A stretch of DNA of 64,000 nucleotides, taken from Actinosynnema sp042752395 (GTDB lineage Bacteria > Actinomycetota > Actinomycetes > Mycobacteriales > Pseudonocardiaceae). The notes beneath the pieces were generated by a model, which was given only the letters and a program-made list of their open reading frames with translations, made no database searches and was not told the DNA's origin. The translations under genes were made by a program, and so were the position numbers. The stretch lies in the NCBI RefSeq assembly GCF_042752395.1, contig NZ_JBHYXZ010000007.1:1-64000 (forward strand). Reading direction: 5' to 3'. Positions within the stretch are counted from its first letter, which is position 1. Each line of letters starts with the position of its first letter. Positions 41,640 through 49,072 of the stretch are shown here, piece after piece.

Positions 41640-42215
41640 ATGAGGATCGTCAAGACGGTCGCGGTGGCGGCGCTGGCCGCGTCGGGTCTGCTCGCGGCCG
41701 GCGCCGCGGCGCTCGCCCAGCCGGCGGCCGAGGTCGGCGCGAGCGGGCCGCCGGCGTACGAGGCCACCGCGTGGCACGACGTCAACGTCCGGATCTGCCC
41801 CTCCACGGCGTGCCTGCCGGCGGCGGGCAGCCCGGTCCGCGCGGGCACGACCGTGGGCGCGTACTGCTGGGCGCACGGCGAGTCGATCACCGACTACGGC
41901 TACACCAACGACGTCTGGCTGAACATCGGCAGGCAGGACGGCGGCACGCAGTGGTCGAGCGCCGTCTACTTCGTCGGTGACGAGTACGCCGACCTGCCCG
42001 CGGACGCGGAGTGCGCCGACGTGCCCACGCCGCCGACGACCACCCGGCCCGCGCCCACGGCCACTCCCGCGCCGGCCCCGACGGCCACGCCCGCGCCGAC
42101 CGTGACCGCAGCGCCCACGGTGTCGCCCGTGCCGACCGCGTCGCCGGCGCCCACCGCGACCGCCGTGCCCACGGCCGCGCCCGCGCCGGCCGTGCTCGCG
42201 CCCGCGCGGGGCTGA
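41640..42215 (+). CDS. secreted SH3-like protein with Pro/Thr/Ala tail
   Basis: 191 residues. The signal peptide is VKTVAVAALAASGLLAAGAAALA. A small Cys-containing domain follows (AWHDVNVRICPSTACLPAAGS... VGAYCWAHGE... NDVWLNIG), resembling bacterial SH3-like domains of secreted actinomycete proteins. A low-complexity tail of AP-T-TP-A repeats (about 130-190) may span the cell wall; there is no sortase motif. GGGAGGAAC precedes ATG 41640. The stop runs into a large hairpin shared with the convergent nuclease gene. Confidence 0.75.
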   Translation: MRIVKTVAVAALAASGLLAAGAAALAQPAAEVGASGPPAYEATAWHDVNVRICPSTACLPAAGSPVRAGTTVGAYCWAHGESITDYGYTNDVWLNIGRQDGGTQWSSAVYFVGDEYADLPADAECADVPTPPTTTRPAPTATPAPAPTATPAPTVTAAPTVSPVPTASPAPTATAVPTAAPAPAVLAPARG

Positions 42216-42218
42216 TGC

Positions 42219-42346
42219 GCGGAAGCCCCCTCGGACTCGCGTCCGAGGNNNNNNNNNNGGGCGCCCCCGCCCGCGCCGGGGCGCGCCCCGGGGGGGGGGT
42301 GCGCGGCGCACCCCCCGCGCGCCCCGCGTCCGAGGGGGCTTCCCGC
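42219..42346. terminator. bidirectional hairpin interrupted by an assembly gap
   Basis: The left arm GCGGAAGCCCCCTCGGAC (42219-42236) pairs with 42328-42346 with one bulged G. A small hairpin (42229-42248) and the N run 42249-42258 lie inside. It separates the convergent SH3 and nuclease genes. The gap is probably a sequencing failure in the hairpin. Confidence 0.6.
42249..42258. other. assembly gap (10 N)
   Basis: Ten N within a GC-only hairpin. The true length is unknown because 10 is a placeholder size. Confidence 0.9.
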
Positions 42347-42354
42347 TGCCCGGG

Positions 42355-44805
42355 TCAGTGCCGGGGCAGGTGCTCCACGATGTCCTCCACGAGGAACACC
42401 AGCCGGTCGACCTGCGCGTTGCCCGTGCTCGGGCGCAGCTTCACGACCTGCGGGTCGTGGTCGCTGGCCTGGTCGGCGAACTCGGCGTTGACGTGCACCA
42501 CGTCGTACCGGTACCGGGTGATGTTCGCGCTGATCAGGATGTGGTCGAGGGTCTGGGAGTTGCCCTCGAACACGTAGCTGTAGCGCTCGGCCGCGGGCAG
42601 GGTGTCCATCAGGGCCACCACGTCGCCGTTGCCGGTCAGGGCCCGGACCACCGGCGAGAACTGGTAGTCGTTGATGTCGCCCGCGAGGACCACGTTGGCC
42701 CCCTTGTCGACGGCCTTCACCTGGTCCACGAACCCGCGCAGCAGCGCGGCCTGCTGGGCGCGCTGCACCTCGGAGCTGCGCACCGGCTCCTGGTAGCGGC
42801 CGTGCATGGCCTGGTCGCCGCCCTTGGAGTTGAAGTGGTTCGCGACCACGAACACCGTGCGCCCGCGGAACTTGAACTCGCCGGCCAGCGGCTTGCGGCT
42901 GCTGTTCCACGCCGGGTCGGCGGGCGCGATGCGGCCCGGCGACACCGACAGGGCGGCCCGGCCGTGCTGCTTGACGACGGACACCGCGGTGGTGGCGTCG
43001 CCGCCCGGCCGGTCCACGAAGGACACCCGGGCGGGGTTGAACAGGAACGCCACCCGGATGTTGCCGCCGGGCTCGCCGCCGTCGGCCTTGTTCACGGGGT
43101 CGATCTGGCGCCACTGGTAGCGGGGGCCGCCCGCGGCCGCGATGGCGTCGGTGAACCGGGTGAACGTCGCGTCCGCGGCCACCGTGCCGTCGTCGGTCGC
43201 GCCGTTGTTGTCCTGGATCTCCTCCAGCACCACGACGTCCGGGCTCCTGAGGTTCGCCACCACGGCCGCGGCGAGGCGGTCGAACTTGGCCTGGTCGTTG
43301 GAGGCGGCCAGGTTCTCCACGTTGTAGGTGGCCACCGACAGCTCGTAAGCGCGCTGCGGGTCCGTGACCTCGGGGGTGATGCCGCCGGGGACGTGCTCGC
43401 CGACCGACTTCGTGGCCAGGGTGTAGCCGCCGAAGTTGGTGTACTCGACGTTGCCCGCGGTCGCGCCGCGCCACACGTCGCCGACGTTGCTCACCGGCGG
43501 CGTGGCGGAGCCGGCCTTGACCTTGATCCGGCCGCTGTTGGGCTGGTCGTAGCCGAGGTAGATCGTGCCGCCGCGGGCGGTCGGGTTCTGGGTCGGGTTG
43601 GTGGTGATCCACGTCTCGCCGAAGCTGTTCGTGGGGCCGACCACGCGGGCGTCGGCCACCTGGACGTACATGCCCTCGCGGGACTCGTAGTAGTCCTGGC
43701 CGTAGGTCGCCGGGTCGAGCGGGAGGGCCTCGATGCTGCCGCCGTTCGCGGTGGGCAGGTAGCCCGCCGGCGGGTTCAGCACCTCCGGCGCGGGCAGGGC
43801 GTTGCCCTTGGACCTGACCGTGACGGTCGCGCCGGTGATCTCGGTGAGCGTCTGGTTGGAGTTGCTCGCCGCGTCCCCGCCCGGCCGGTACTCGGCGACG
43901 GTGCCGGAGACCAGCACCTCGTCGCCCGGCTCGACGGTCGGGACCAGGCCCGCGGTGTAGACGAACACGCCCTCGCTGGTGCGCGGGTCGTCGTCCGGGG
44001 CGGTGTCCTGGATCCAGAAGCCGCGGTCGCCGGTGTCGCGGGTCGCGGTGACGACGCCCGGCACGCCGGCGACCTTCTGGCCGAGCAGCGGCGAGACGCG
44101 GGTCGTGCCCTGGATGTCGCGGATGCGCTTGTCGCCGGGCTGGGGCTCCGGGTCCGGGTCGGGTCCGCCGGGGCCCTGGCCCTTCGAGTTGACCGGGGTC
44201 GGCGCGCCGACGGTGAAGTCGACCGAGTTGTTGTCGGTGTCGGTCAGCGCCGCGCGGGCCGCCGAGGTGGTGTTGCTCAGGTTGGCCGTCGGCGTGGTCT
44301 CCCGCACGACCGTGGCCGAGCCGTAGCCGACGAGGTCGCGCACGCGCGGGTCGGCGGCGCAGTCCGCGGCGGTCTTGCAGGTCAGCGGCGTGGTCGCGGT
44401 GACCAGGGCGATCGTGCCGCCCGTGCCGCTCATCGCGATCGTGCCGGCGACGTCCGGCGCGGGCAGCTCGACCGTGCCGCCCGCCCCCTTGGCCTCCGCG
44501 ACGAGGAACCGCCCGCCGGCCGCGATCGACCCGGTCAGCGGCGTGACCTGCCACTGGCTCCCGGCGCCCGGGTTCGCCGGCAGGTACTGCACGCTCCAGC
44601 CGTTCACGGCGACCGGCGCGGCGCTCGCGTTGCCCAGCTCGACGAAGTCCTGGGTCAGGGTGGCGCCGGAGTTGCCGCCACCGCCGTAGACCTCGGCGAT
44701 GAGGGCGTCCTGGCTCGGGGCCGCGTGGATCGGCGTCGCGAGGGCGAACGACACGGCCGAGGCGGCGGTGACCGCCAGTCCGACGCGGAGCGGGGTAGGT
44801 CTCAA
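42355..44805 (-). CDS. large secreted nuclease (LTD + OB-fold + EEP)
   Basis: 816 residues. The signal peptide ends near TPIHAAP. A lamin-tail domain follows (LIAEVYGGGGNSGATLTQDFVELGN... VNGWSVQYL), then an OB-fold segment (DIQGTTRVSPLLGQKVAGVPGVVTA), a linker with acidic/proline repeats, and a C-terminal endonuclease/exonuclease/phosphatase domain (about 520-816). That domain has VATYNVENL, VVVLEEIQDN, GDINDY and SDHDP as catalytic motifs. It resembles ExeM/NucH-type extracellular DNases. TTG 44805 is chosen because GGAGGATCC sits just before it. A LexA-type box lies 93 nt upstream. Confidence 0.9.
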   Translation of the reverse strand: MRPTPLRVGLAVTAASAVSFALATPIHAAPSQDALIAEVYGGGGNSGATLTQDFVELGNASAAPVAVNGWSVQYLPANPGAGSQWQVTPLTGSIAAGGRFLVAEAKGAGGTVELPAPDVAGTIAMSGTGGTIALVTATTPLTCKTAADCAADPRVRDLVGYGSATVVRETTPTANLSNTTSAARAALTDTDNNSVDFTVGAPTPVNSKGQGPGGPDPDPEPQPGDKRIRDIQGTTRVSPLLGQKVAGVPGVVTATRDTGDRGFWIQDTAPDDDPRTSEGVFVYTAGLVPTVEPGDEVLVSGTVAEYRPGGDAASNSNQTLTEITGATVTVRSKGNALPAPEVLNPPAGYLPTANGGSIEALPLDPATYGQDYYESREGMYVQVADARVVGPTNSFGETWITTNPTQNPTARGGTIYLGYDQPNSGRIKVKAGSATPPVSNVGDVWRGATAGNVEYTNFGGYTLATKSVGEHVPGGITPEVTDPQRAYELSVATYNVENLAASNDQAKFDRLAAAVVANLRSPDVVVLEEIQDNNGATDDGTVAADATFTRFTDAIAAAGGPRYQWRQIDPVNKADGGEPGGNIRVAFLFNPARVSFVDRPGGDATTAVSVVKQHGRAALSVSPGRIAPADPAWNSSRKPLAGEFKFRGRTVFVVANHFNSKGGDQAMHGRYQEPVRSSEVQRAQQAALLRGFVDQVKAVDKGANVVLAGDINDYQFSPVVRALTGNGDVVALMDTLPAAERYSYVFEGNSQTLDHILISANITRYRYDVVHVNAEFADQASDHDPQVVKLRPSTGNAQVDRLVFLVEDIVEHLPRH

Positions 44806-44897
44806 CGGATCCTCCGTAGTGGGCGGGTGCGCGCATCCTCCCCGGATCGAGTGAACGGCGGAAGACACCGTCACTAACGGTTGACCTTTACCCGTCC

Positions 44898-44913
44898 TCG
44901 AACGTGTGTTCGA
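44898..44913. promoter_or_regulatory. LexA (SOS) box TCGAAC-N4-GTTCGA
   Basis: TCGAAC GTGT GTTCGA is a perfect match to the actinobacterial/Bacillus SOS box consensus. It lies 93 nt upstream of the secreted nuclease gene (minus strand), where a weak TAAAGG (44885-44890) could be a -10 with the box over its -35. It also lies 16 nt upstream of the 44929 ORF. Confidence 0.65.
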
Positions 44914-44928
44914 ACGTAGGGTAGGGTC

Positions 44929-45006
44929 ATGGCCGTGCCTCCCGGTGGCCCTCCCAGCGCCGGTCCGGGCACGCCACGCACCACAGGGGCGCCGACCCGG
45001 ACCTGA
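44929..45006 (+). CDS. 25-codon ORF after the LexA box
   Basis: ATG 44929 follows TAGGGT (44917-44922) by 6 nt, the leaderless arrangement used elsewhere here. It encodes 25 residues rich in Pro, Gly and Thr, ending TGA 45004-45006. It may be a real short leader, or the damaged 5' end of a longer SOS gene whose remainder is lost in the degraded stretch before the gap. No function is assigned. Confidence 0.35.
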   Translation: MAVPPGGPPSAGPGTPRTTGAPTRT

Positions 45007-45311
45007 CGAGGCCCGGCTCGGCGCCCGTGCGCGCGGCGGACGTGCCCGCGACCCGGACCACCCGTCTCGACGCGCGGAGCCGTCGTTCACACCGCGGCGG
45101 ACCCGCCGTGCCGCACCGACGGGGCACCTTCGGATTCCCGCACGCGGCAACTCCGCGCCACGCCGACCGTTCCACCTGCGCGATCCGCCGCGCGACGGAC
45201 CCACCGCCCGCACCGCTCCCGACGACCTGCCACCCGGACGTGGACCACGAGCCGCTTCGACCGCGTCGAGGGCCATGGCCACCGGAAATGCCGCCGAACG
45301 CCAGAGCCCCC

Positions 45312-45412
45312 GGGGGGGGGGGGGGGGGGGCGAGGGGACAGGCTCGGAGGGGGGGGGGGGTGTTGAAAAAACAGGGAGTAATAGAAAAAACGCAAAATCT
45401 GTGTAGGAGAGT
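45312..45412. other. G homopolymers plus adapter-like sequence
   Basis: G19 and G12 runs, then AT-rich GTTGAAAAAACAGGG and GTGTAGGAGAGT next to the gap. The last piece resembles a sequencing-adapter fragment (GTGTAGGGAAAGAGTGT). Poly-G next to adapter-like bases suggests low-quality read ends built into the contig. Confidence 0.6.
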
Positions 45413-45422
45413 NNNNNNNNNN
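45413..45422. other. assembly gap (10 N)
   Basis: Second placeholder gap, flanked by poly-G and poly-C. A gene could be missing or misjoined here. Confidence 0.9.
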
Positions 45423-45493
45423 TCCCCCCCCCAAACCCCCCCCCACCCCCCCCCCCGCGGTCCCCGTCACCGCCACCCGGGGCTCTGAGCAGC

Positions 45494-45577
45494 GGTGGCG
45501 GTGGGATTTGAACCCACGGAGGCTTGCACCTCACACGCTTTCGAGGCGTGCTCCTTCGGCCGCTCGGACACGCCACC
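45494..45577 (-). tRNA. tRNA-Ser (CGA)
   Basis: The reverse complement folds as a class II tRNA. The 7-bp acceptor is GGTGGCG/CGCCACC. The anticodon stem is CACGC/GCGTG with loop CTCGAAA (anticodon CGA, 45541-45543). There is a long variable arm and the T-arm GTGGG-TTCAAAT-CCCAC. CCA is not encoded. It reads UCG codons, which are common in this DNA. Confidence 0.96.
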
Positions 45578-45660
45578 GCCGAGAACAATACAAGACCGCC
45601 GACTGGTCACCCAACGGGGGGCCGCGAACTGCGTCGGTGCTGGTCAGGGGCGTGGGTGGG

Positions 45661-46122
45661 TCAGAGGTCGGCGAAGAAGGACTCCAGCAGGGCGGCGCAG
45701 CGGCGTTCGAGGACGCCGCCGACCACCTCGGGGCGGTGGTTGAGGCGGCGGTCGCGGACGACGTCCCACAGGGAGCCCACCGCGCCGGTGCGGGGTTCCC
45801 AGCAGCCGAAGACGACGCGGTCGACGCGCGCCAGGACCAGCGCGCCCGCGCACATCGTGCACGGCTCCACGGTCACGGCCAGGGTGCAGCCGGTCAGGCG
45901 CCAGCCGTCGCCGTGGGCGGCGGCGGCCGCGCGGAGGGCCAGCACCTCGGCGTGCGCGGTCGGGTCGCCGAGGGCTTCGCGGGCGTTGCAGGCCCTGGCC
46001 AGCTCGGCCCCGTCCGGGCCGTAGACGACCGCGCCGATCGGGATGTCCCCGGTCCGGGGCGCCTCGGCGGCGACCGCCAGCGCGGCCTCGACCATCGCCT
46101 CGTCGGACGCGTGGCTGATCAC
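45661..46122 (-). CDS. tRNA-specific adenosine deaminase TadA
   Basis: 153 residues. The zinc site is His57-Ala-Glu59 (HAE) and Cys88/Cys91 (PCTMCAGA), the CDA-fold TadA signature. It converts A34 to inosine in tRNA-Arg(ACG). GTG 46122 lies 13 nt after the stop of the TadA-associated gene, so the two are one operon. The tRNA-Ser gene is encoded just downstream. Confidence 0.93.
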   Translation of the reverse strand: MISHASDEAMVEAALAVAAEAPRTGDIPIGAVVYGPDGAELARACNAREALGDPTAHAEVLALRAAAAAHGDGWRLTGCTLAVTVEPCTMCAGALVLARVDRVVFGCWEPRTGAVGSLWDVVRDRRLNHRPEVVGGVLERRCAALLESFFADL

Positions 46123-46135
46123 GCCGGCCCGCCCG

Positions 46136-46624
46136 TCACGCCTGGATGCTGTCCAGGAGCTTGGTGAACTCGTCGCCGAAGCCGCACCGCTGCGCGATCA
46201 TCTGCAGCTGCTCGTCCGGGTACAGGTCCACCTCGTCCACGATCACCTGCATCTCGTGCTGCGGCATGCCGAGGTCGGCCAGCACGGCGAGGTCGCCCTC
46301 CGGCCACAGCTCCTCGTCCTCCTCGTCCGGCGGGTCGACCCGCAGCAGGTCGAGGACGTCGGCGGCGATGTCGTAGTCCAGCGCCGCCGCGGCGTCGGAC
46401 AGCAGCAGGGACACCCCGCCGGGCACCGGGCGCAGGATGATGAAGAACTCGTCGTCCACCGCCAGCAACCCGAAGACGGCACCCGTCGAGCGCAGTTGGC
46501 GCAGCTCCGTGATCGCCGCGTCGAGCTCGGACAACGCCGAGCTGTCCATCTTGCTGCACCGCCACCGGCCGTCCTCACGAACCACCGCGACAGCGAAGCC
46601 GTTGACCGGCTCCTGGTGTGCCAT
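46136..46624 (-). CDS. tRNA adenosine deaminase-associated protein
   Basis: 162 residues, acidic, with a conserved actinobacterial sequence (VREDGRWRCSKMDSSALSEL; GAVFGLLAVDDEFFIILRPV; DPPDEEDEELWPEGDLAVLADLG). It corresponds to the mycobacterial Rv3753c family next to tadA (Rv3752c) and tyrA (Rv3754), from memory. The function is unknown; its conserved pairing with tadA suggests a link to tRNA editing. ATG 46624 has TACGGT 6 nt upstream. Confidence 0.88.
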   Translation of the reverse strand: MAHQEPVNGFAVAVVREDGRWRCSKMDSSALSELDAAITELRQLRSTGAVFGLLAVDDEFFIILRPVPGGVSLLLSDAAAALDYDIAADVLDLLRVDPPDEEDEELWPEGDLAVLADLGMPQHEMQVIVDEVDLYPDEQLQMIAQRCGFGDEFTKLLDSIQA

Positions 46625-46630
46625 GTGCAC

Positions 46631-46636
46631 ACCGTA
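46631..46636 (-). promoter_or_regulatory. -10 box TACGGT, leaderless start for the tadA operon
   Basis: TACGGT on the minus strand, 6 nt, then ATG 46624. Confidence 0.6.
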
Positions 46637-46713
46637 GGGCCACACCGACGCACCCGGTAGCACGGGGGCCGCGGCCGCAGGCACGCGGGGCCGGGCGATG
46701 CCACTATCGAGGG

Positions 46714-47949
46714 ATGAGCACAACTCTGCCGAACGCACAGACGACCGCCCCCGAGCCCCGGTTCACGGGCCTGGTGGAGGCCGCCCGAGCCCTCCAGCCC
46801 AGGACAGTGGCGTTGCGACGGCAGGTGCACCGGCACCCCGAGCAGGGCCTGGAGCTGCCCGCGACCCAGGCCGCGATCCGGCACGCGCTGTCCGGCCTGC
46901 CGGTCGAGGTGACCACCGGGACGTCCAGCAGCTCGGTCACCGCGGTGCTGCGCGGCGGCAAGCCGGGTCCGACGGTCCTGCTGCGCGGCGACATGGACGC
47001 GCTGCCGCTGCGGGAGGAGACCGGCCTCGCCTACGCCTCCGAGGTCGACGGCACCATGCACGCCTGCGGCCACGACACGCACGTCGCGATGCTCGCCTCC
47101 GCCGCGCGCCTGCTCTCGTCACGCCGCGAGGCGCTGGCCGGCCAGGTCGTGTTCATGTTCCAGCCCGGCGAGGAGGGCCTGCACGGGGCCAGGCACATGC
47201 TCGACGAGGGCGTCCTCGACGCGGCGGGCACGCCGGTGGAGAAGGCGTTCGCCCTGCACATCACCTCCACTCTCCAGTCGGGGGTCGTCGTCTCCCGGCC
47301 CGGCCCGACGATGGCCTCGGCCGACACCTTCCACATCACCGTCCGGGGCCGCGGCGGGCACGGCGGCATGCCGCACGACGCGATCGACCCGGTGCCGCCC
47401 GCCGCCGCGATGGTCGGCGCGCTGCAGACGATGGTCGCCCGGCGGGTCAGCGTGCACCACCCGGCCGTGGTCACCATCGGCCACATCACCGCGGGCACGA
47501 CGACCAACATCATCCCGGAGACGGCGCTGGTCGAGGGCACCATCCGGACGCTCTCGGAGGACACCAGGGCCCTGGTGCACCGCGAACTCCGGCAGGTCGT
47601 CACCCACGTCGCCGCCGCCCACGGCTGCACGGCCGAGGTCGACGTCGTGCCGGGCTACCCCGTCACGGTGAACGACGAGGTGGTCGGCCCGCACGTGCTC
47701 GACATCGCCGCGGCGGCGCTCGGCCCGCGCTGGGCGTCGTACATGGAAGACCCGCTGATGGGCGCGGAGGACTTCTCCTACGTGCTGCAACGGGTGCCGG
47801 GCGCGATCTCCTTCCTGGGGGCCTGCCCGCGCGGGGTCGAGCTGGCCGAGGCGGAGCCGAACCACTCGAACCGGGTGCTGTTCGACGAGGCGGCCATGGA
47901 GCACGGGGTCGTCCTCTACGCCGCGTTCGCGTTGGACGCCCTGCGGTAG
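46714..47949 (+). CDS. M20 family metallo-amidohydrolase
   Basis: 411 residues. It has LRRQVHRHPEQGLELPATQ, LLRGDMDALPLREETGL, HACGHDTHVAMLASAARLL and QPGEEGLHGARHML, the zinc-binding pattern of the amidohydrolase/hippurate hydrolase (AmhX/HipO-like) group, with the lid domain at about 190-300. It cleaves N-acyl amino acids or peptide amides; the substrate is undetermined. ATG 46714 was picked because the upstream frame overlaps the TadA-associated promoter. Confidence 0.92.
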   Translation: MSTTLPNAQTTAPEPRFTGLVEAARALQPRTVALRRQVHRHPEQGLELPATQAAIRHALSGLPVEVTTGTSSSSVTAVLRGGKPGPTVLLRGDMDALPLREETGLAYASEVDGTMHACGHDTHVAMLASAARLLSSRREALAGQVVFMFQPGEEGLHGARHMLDEGVLDAAGTPVEKAFALHITSTLQSGVVVSRPGPTMASADTFHITVRGRGGHGGMPHDAIDPVPPAAAMVGALQTMVARRVSVHHPAVVTIGHITAGTTTNIIPETALVEGTIRTLSEDTRALVHRELRQVVTHVAAAHGCTAEVDVVPGYPVTVNDEVVGPHVLDIAAAALGPRWASYMEDPLMGAEDFSYVLQRVPGAISFLGACPRGVELAEAEPNHSNRVLFDEAAMEHGVVLYAAFALDALR

Positions 47950-48103
47950 GCCGAAGCCGGGAACGGGACGGGGTCGGGGCCGTGGTGGTGTTCACGGCCT
48001 CGACTCTCCTCGCGGGGACGGGGTCGGGCGAGGGTCGTTCCGCGATCTGTGGACAACTCCCGGGCCTGTGGACAGGTAGGGGGTCGGGGCCCGCGCCGGC
48101 AGG

Positions 48104-49063
48104 ATGAGCGCCGTGCGAAGCGTCTGCGTGGTCGGGCTCGGGTTGATCGGTGGTTCGGTGTTGCGCGCGGCGGCCGCCGCGGGCCGCGTGACCTGGGGCG
48201 CGACCGCTTCGCCGGCCGACGCCGAGGCCGCGCGCCAGGATGGCCACGACGTCGTCGACCTCCCCGGGGCGCTCGATCGCGCGCGTGAGCGGGACGCGCT
48301 CGTCGTGGTCGCCGTCCCGCTGCCGGCTGTGGAGGAAGTGCTGCGGGCGCTCCCCGACGGCGTCCGGCTCACCGACGTGGTGAGCGTGAAGGGCCCGGTC
48401 GCCGACCTGGTCCGCCGGGTCGCGCCGCACGCCCGGTACGTCGGCGGGCACCCCATGGCGGGCACGTCCGCCTCCGGCTGGGCCGCGGGCCGCGCCGACC
48501 TCTTCGCCGACGCCGCCTGGGTCGTCACCGCCGAGGACGACGCCGACCCCGACGTCCTCACCGACGTCATGGAGCTGGCCCTGGCCGCGAAAGCGCACGT
48601 CGTGCCCACGAGCGCGGCGGAGCACGACGCCGCGGTCGCCCGCATCTCCCACCTGCCGCACCTGCTGGCCGCCGTGCTGGCGAGCGTCGGCGCGGACGGC
48701 GGACCGCTGGCCCTCGCCCTGGCCGCGGGCTCGTTCGGCGACGGCACGCGCGTCGCGGGCAGCCGCCCCGAACTCGTCCGCGCGATGTGCGAGGGCAACC
48801 GCGGCGCGCTGCTGGACGCCGTGGACGACGCGCTGGGCCGGCTGGGCGCGGCCCGCGGTTCGCTCGCGTCGACCGGCGGCCTGGCCAAGACCATCGAAGC
48901 CGGTCACGCCGCGCGCCGGGCGCTGGTCGACCGGCCCACGCTCACCGACCTGACCATCGACCTCACCGCCCCCGACGCCCGGCGGTCCCTGCGCGAGCTG
49001 GGTGCGCGCGGAGGTCGGATCGTTGCGCTGAACGGCTCAACCGCGCTCGCACTCACCCCATAG
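48104..49063 (+). CDS. prephenate dehydrogenase
   Basis: 319 residues. The NAD-binding motif is VVGLGLIGGSVLRAA (about 10-24), then VVSVKGPVADLV and GGHPMAGTSASGWAAGRADLF, and a helical dimer domain. It converts prephenate to 4-hydroxyphenylpyruvate for tyrosine synthesis. ATG 48104 is used; GTG 48113 is an alternative. The stop codon overlaps the -10 box of the next gene. Confidence 0.93.
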   Translation: MSAVRSVCVVGLGLIGGSVLRAAAAAGRVTWGATASPADAEAARQDGHDVVDLPGALDRARERDALVVVAVPLPAVEEVLRALPDGVRLTDVVSVKGPVADLVRRVAPHARYVGGHPMAGTSASGWAAGRADLFADAAWVVTAEDDADPDVLTDVMELALAAKAHVVPTSAAEHDAAVARISHLPHLLAAVLASVGADGGPLALALAAGSFGDGTRVAGSRPELVRAMCEGNRGALLDAVDDALGRLGAARGSLASTGGLAKTIEAGHAARRALVDRPTLTDLTIDLTAPDARRSLRELGARGGRIVALNGSTALALTP

Positions 49064-49066
49064 GGT
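49061..49066 (+). promoter_or_regulatory. -10 box TAGGGT, leaderless start overlapping the tyrA stop
   Basis: TAGGGT (its TAG is the tyrA stop), 6 nt, then GTG 49073. Confidence 0.55.
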
Positions 49067-49072
49067 GCAGCG

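Larger units (their letters stand above)
44806..45493. other. 690-bp region with gap and homopolymers, no solid gene
   Basis: Besides the LexA-type box and a 25-codon ORF no gene is convincing. Arginine/proline-rich frames look like shadows. From 45311 the sequence degrades to a G19 run (45312-45330), a G12 run (45349-45360), an AT-rich piece, the gap, and C-runs to 45456. Quality here is poor. Confidence 0.6.

Noticed and set aside
44906..45406. A 166-codon plus-strand frame after the LexA box
   Set aside because: Arg/Pro-rich with no fold, running into poly-G; it starts inside the LexA box, so the 44929 ORF is the better candidate.
42355..45588. A 1077-codon nuclease start at 45588
   Set aside because: It would read through the tRNA-Ser, the gap and poly-C; TTG 44805 has a ribosome site and signal peptide.
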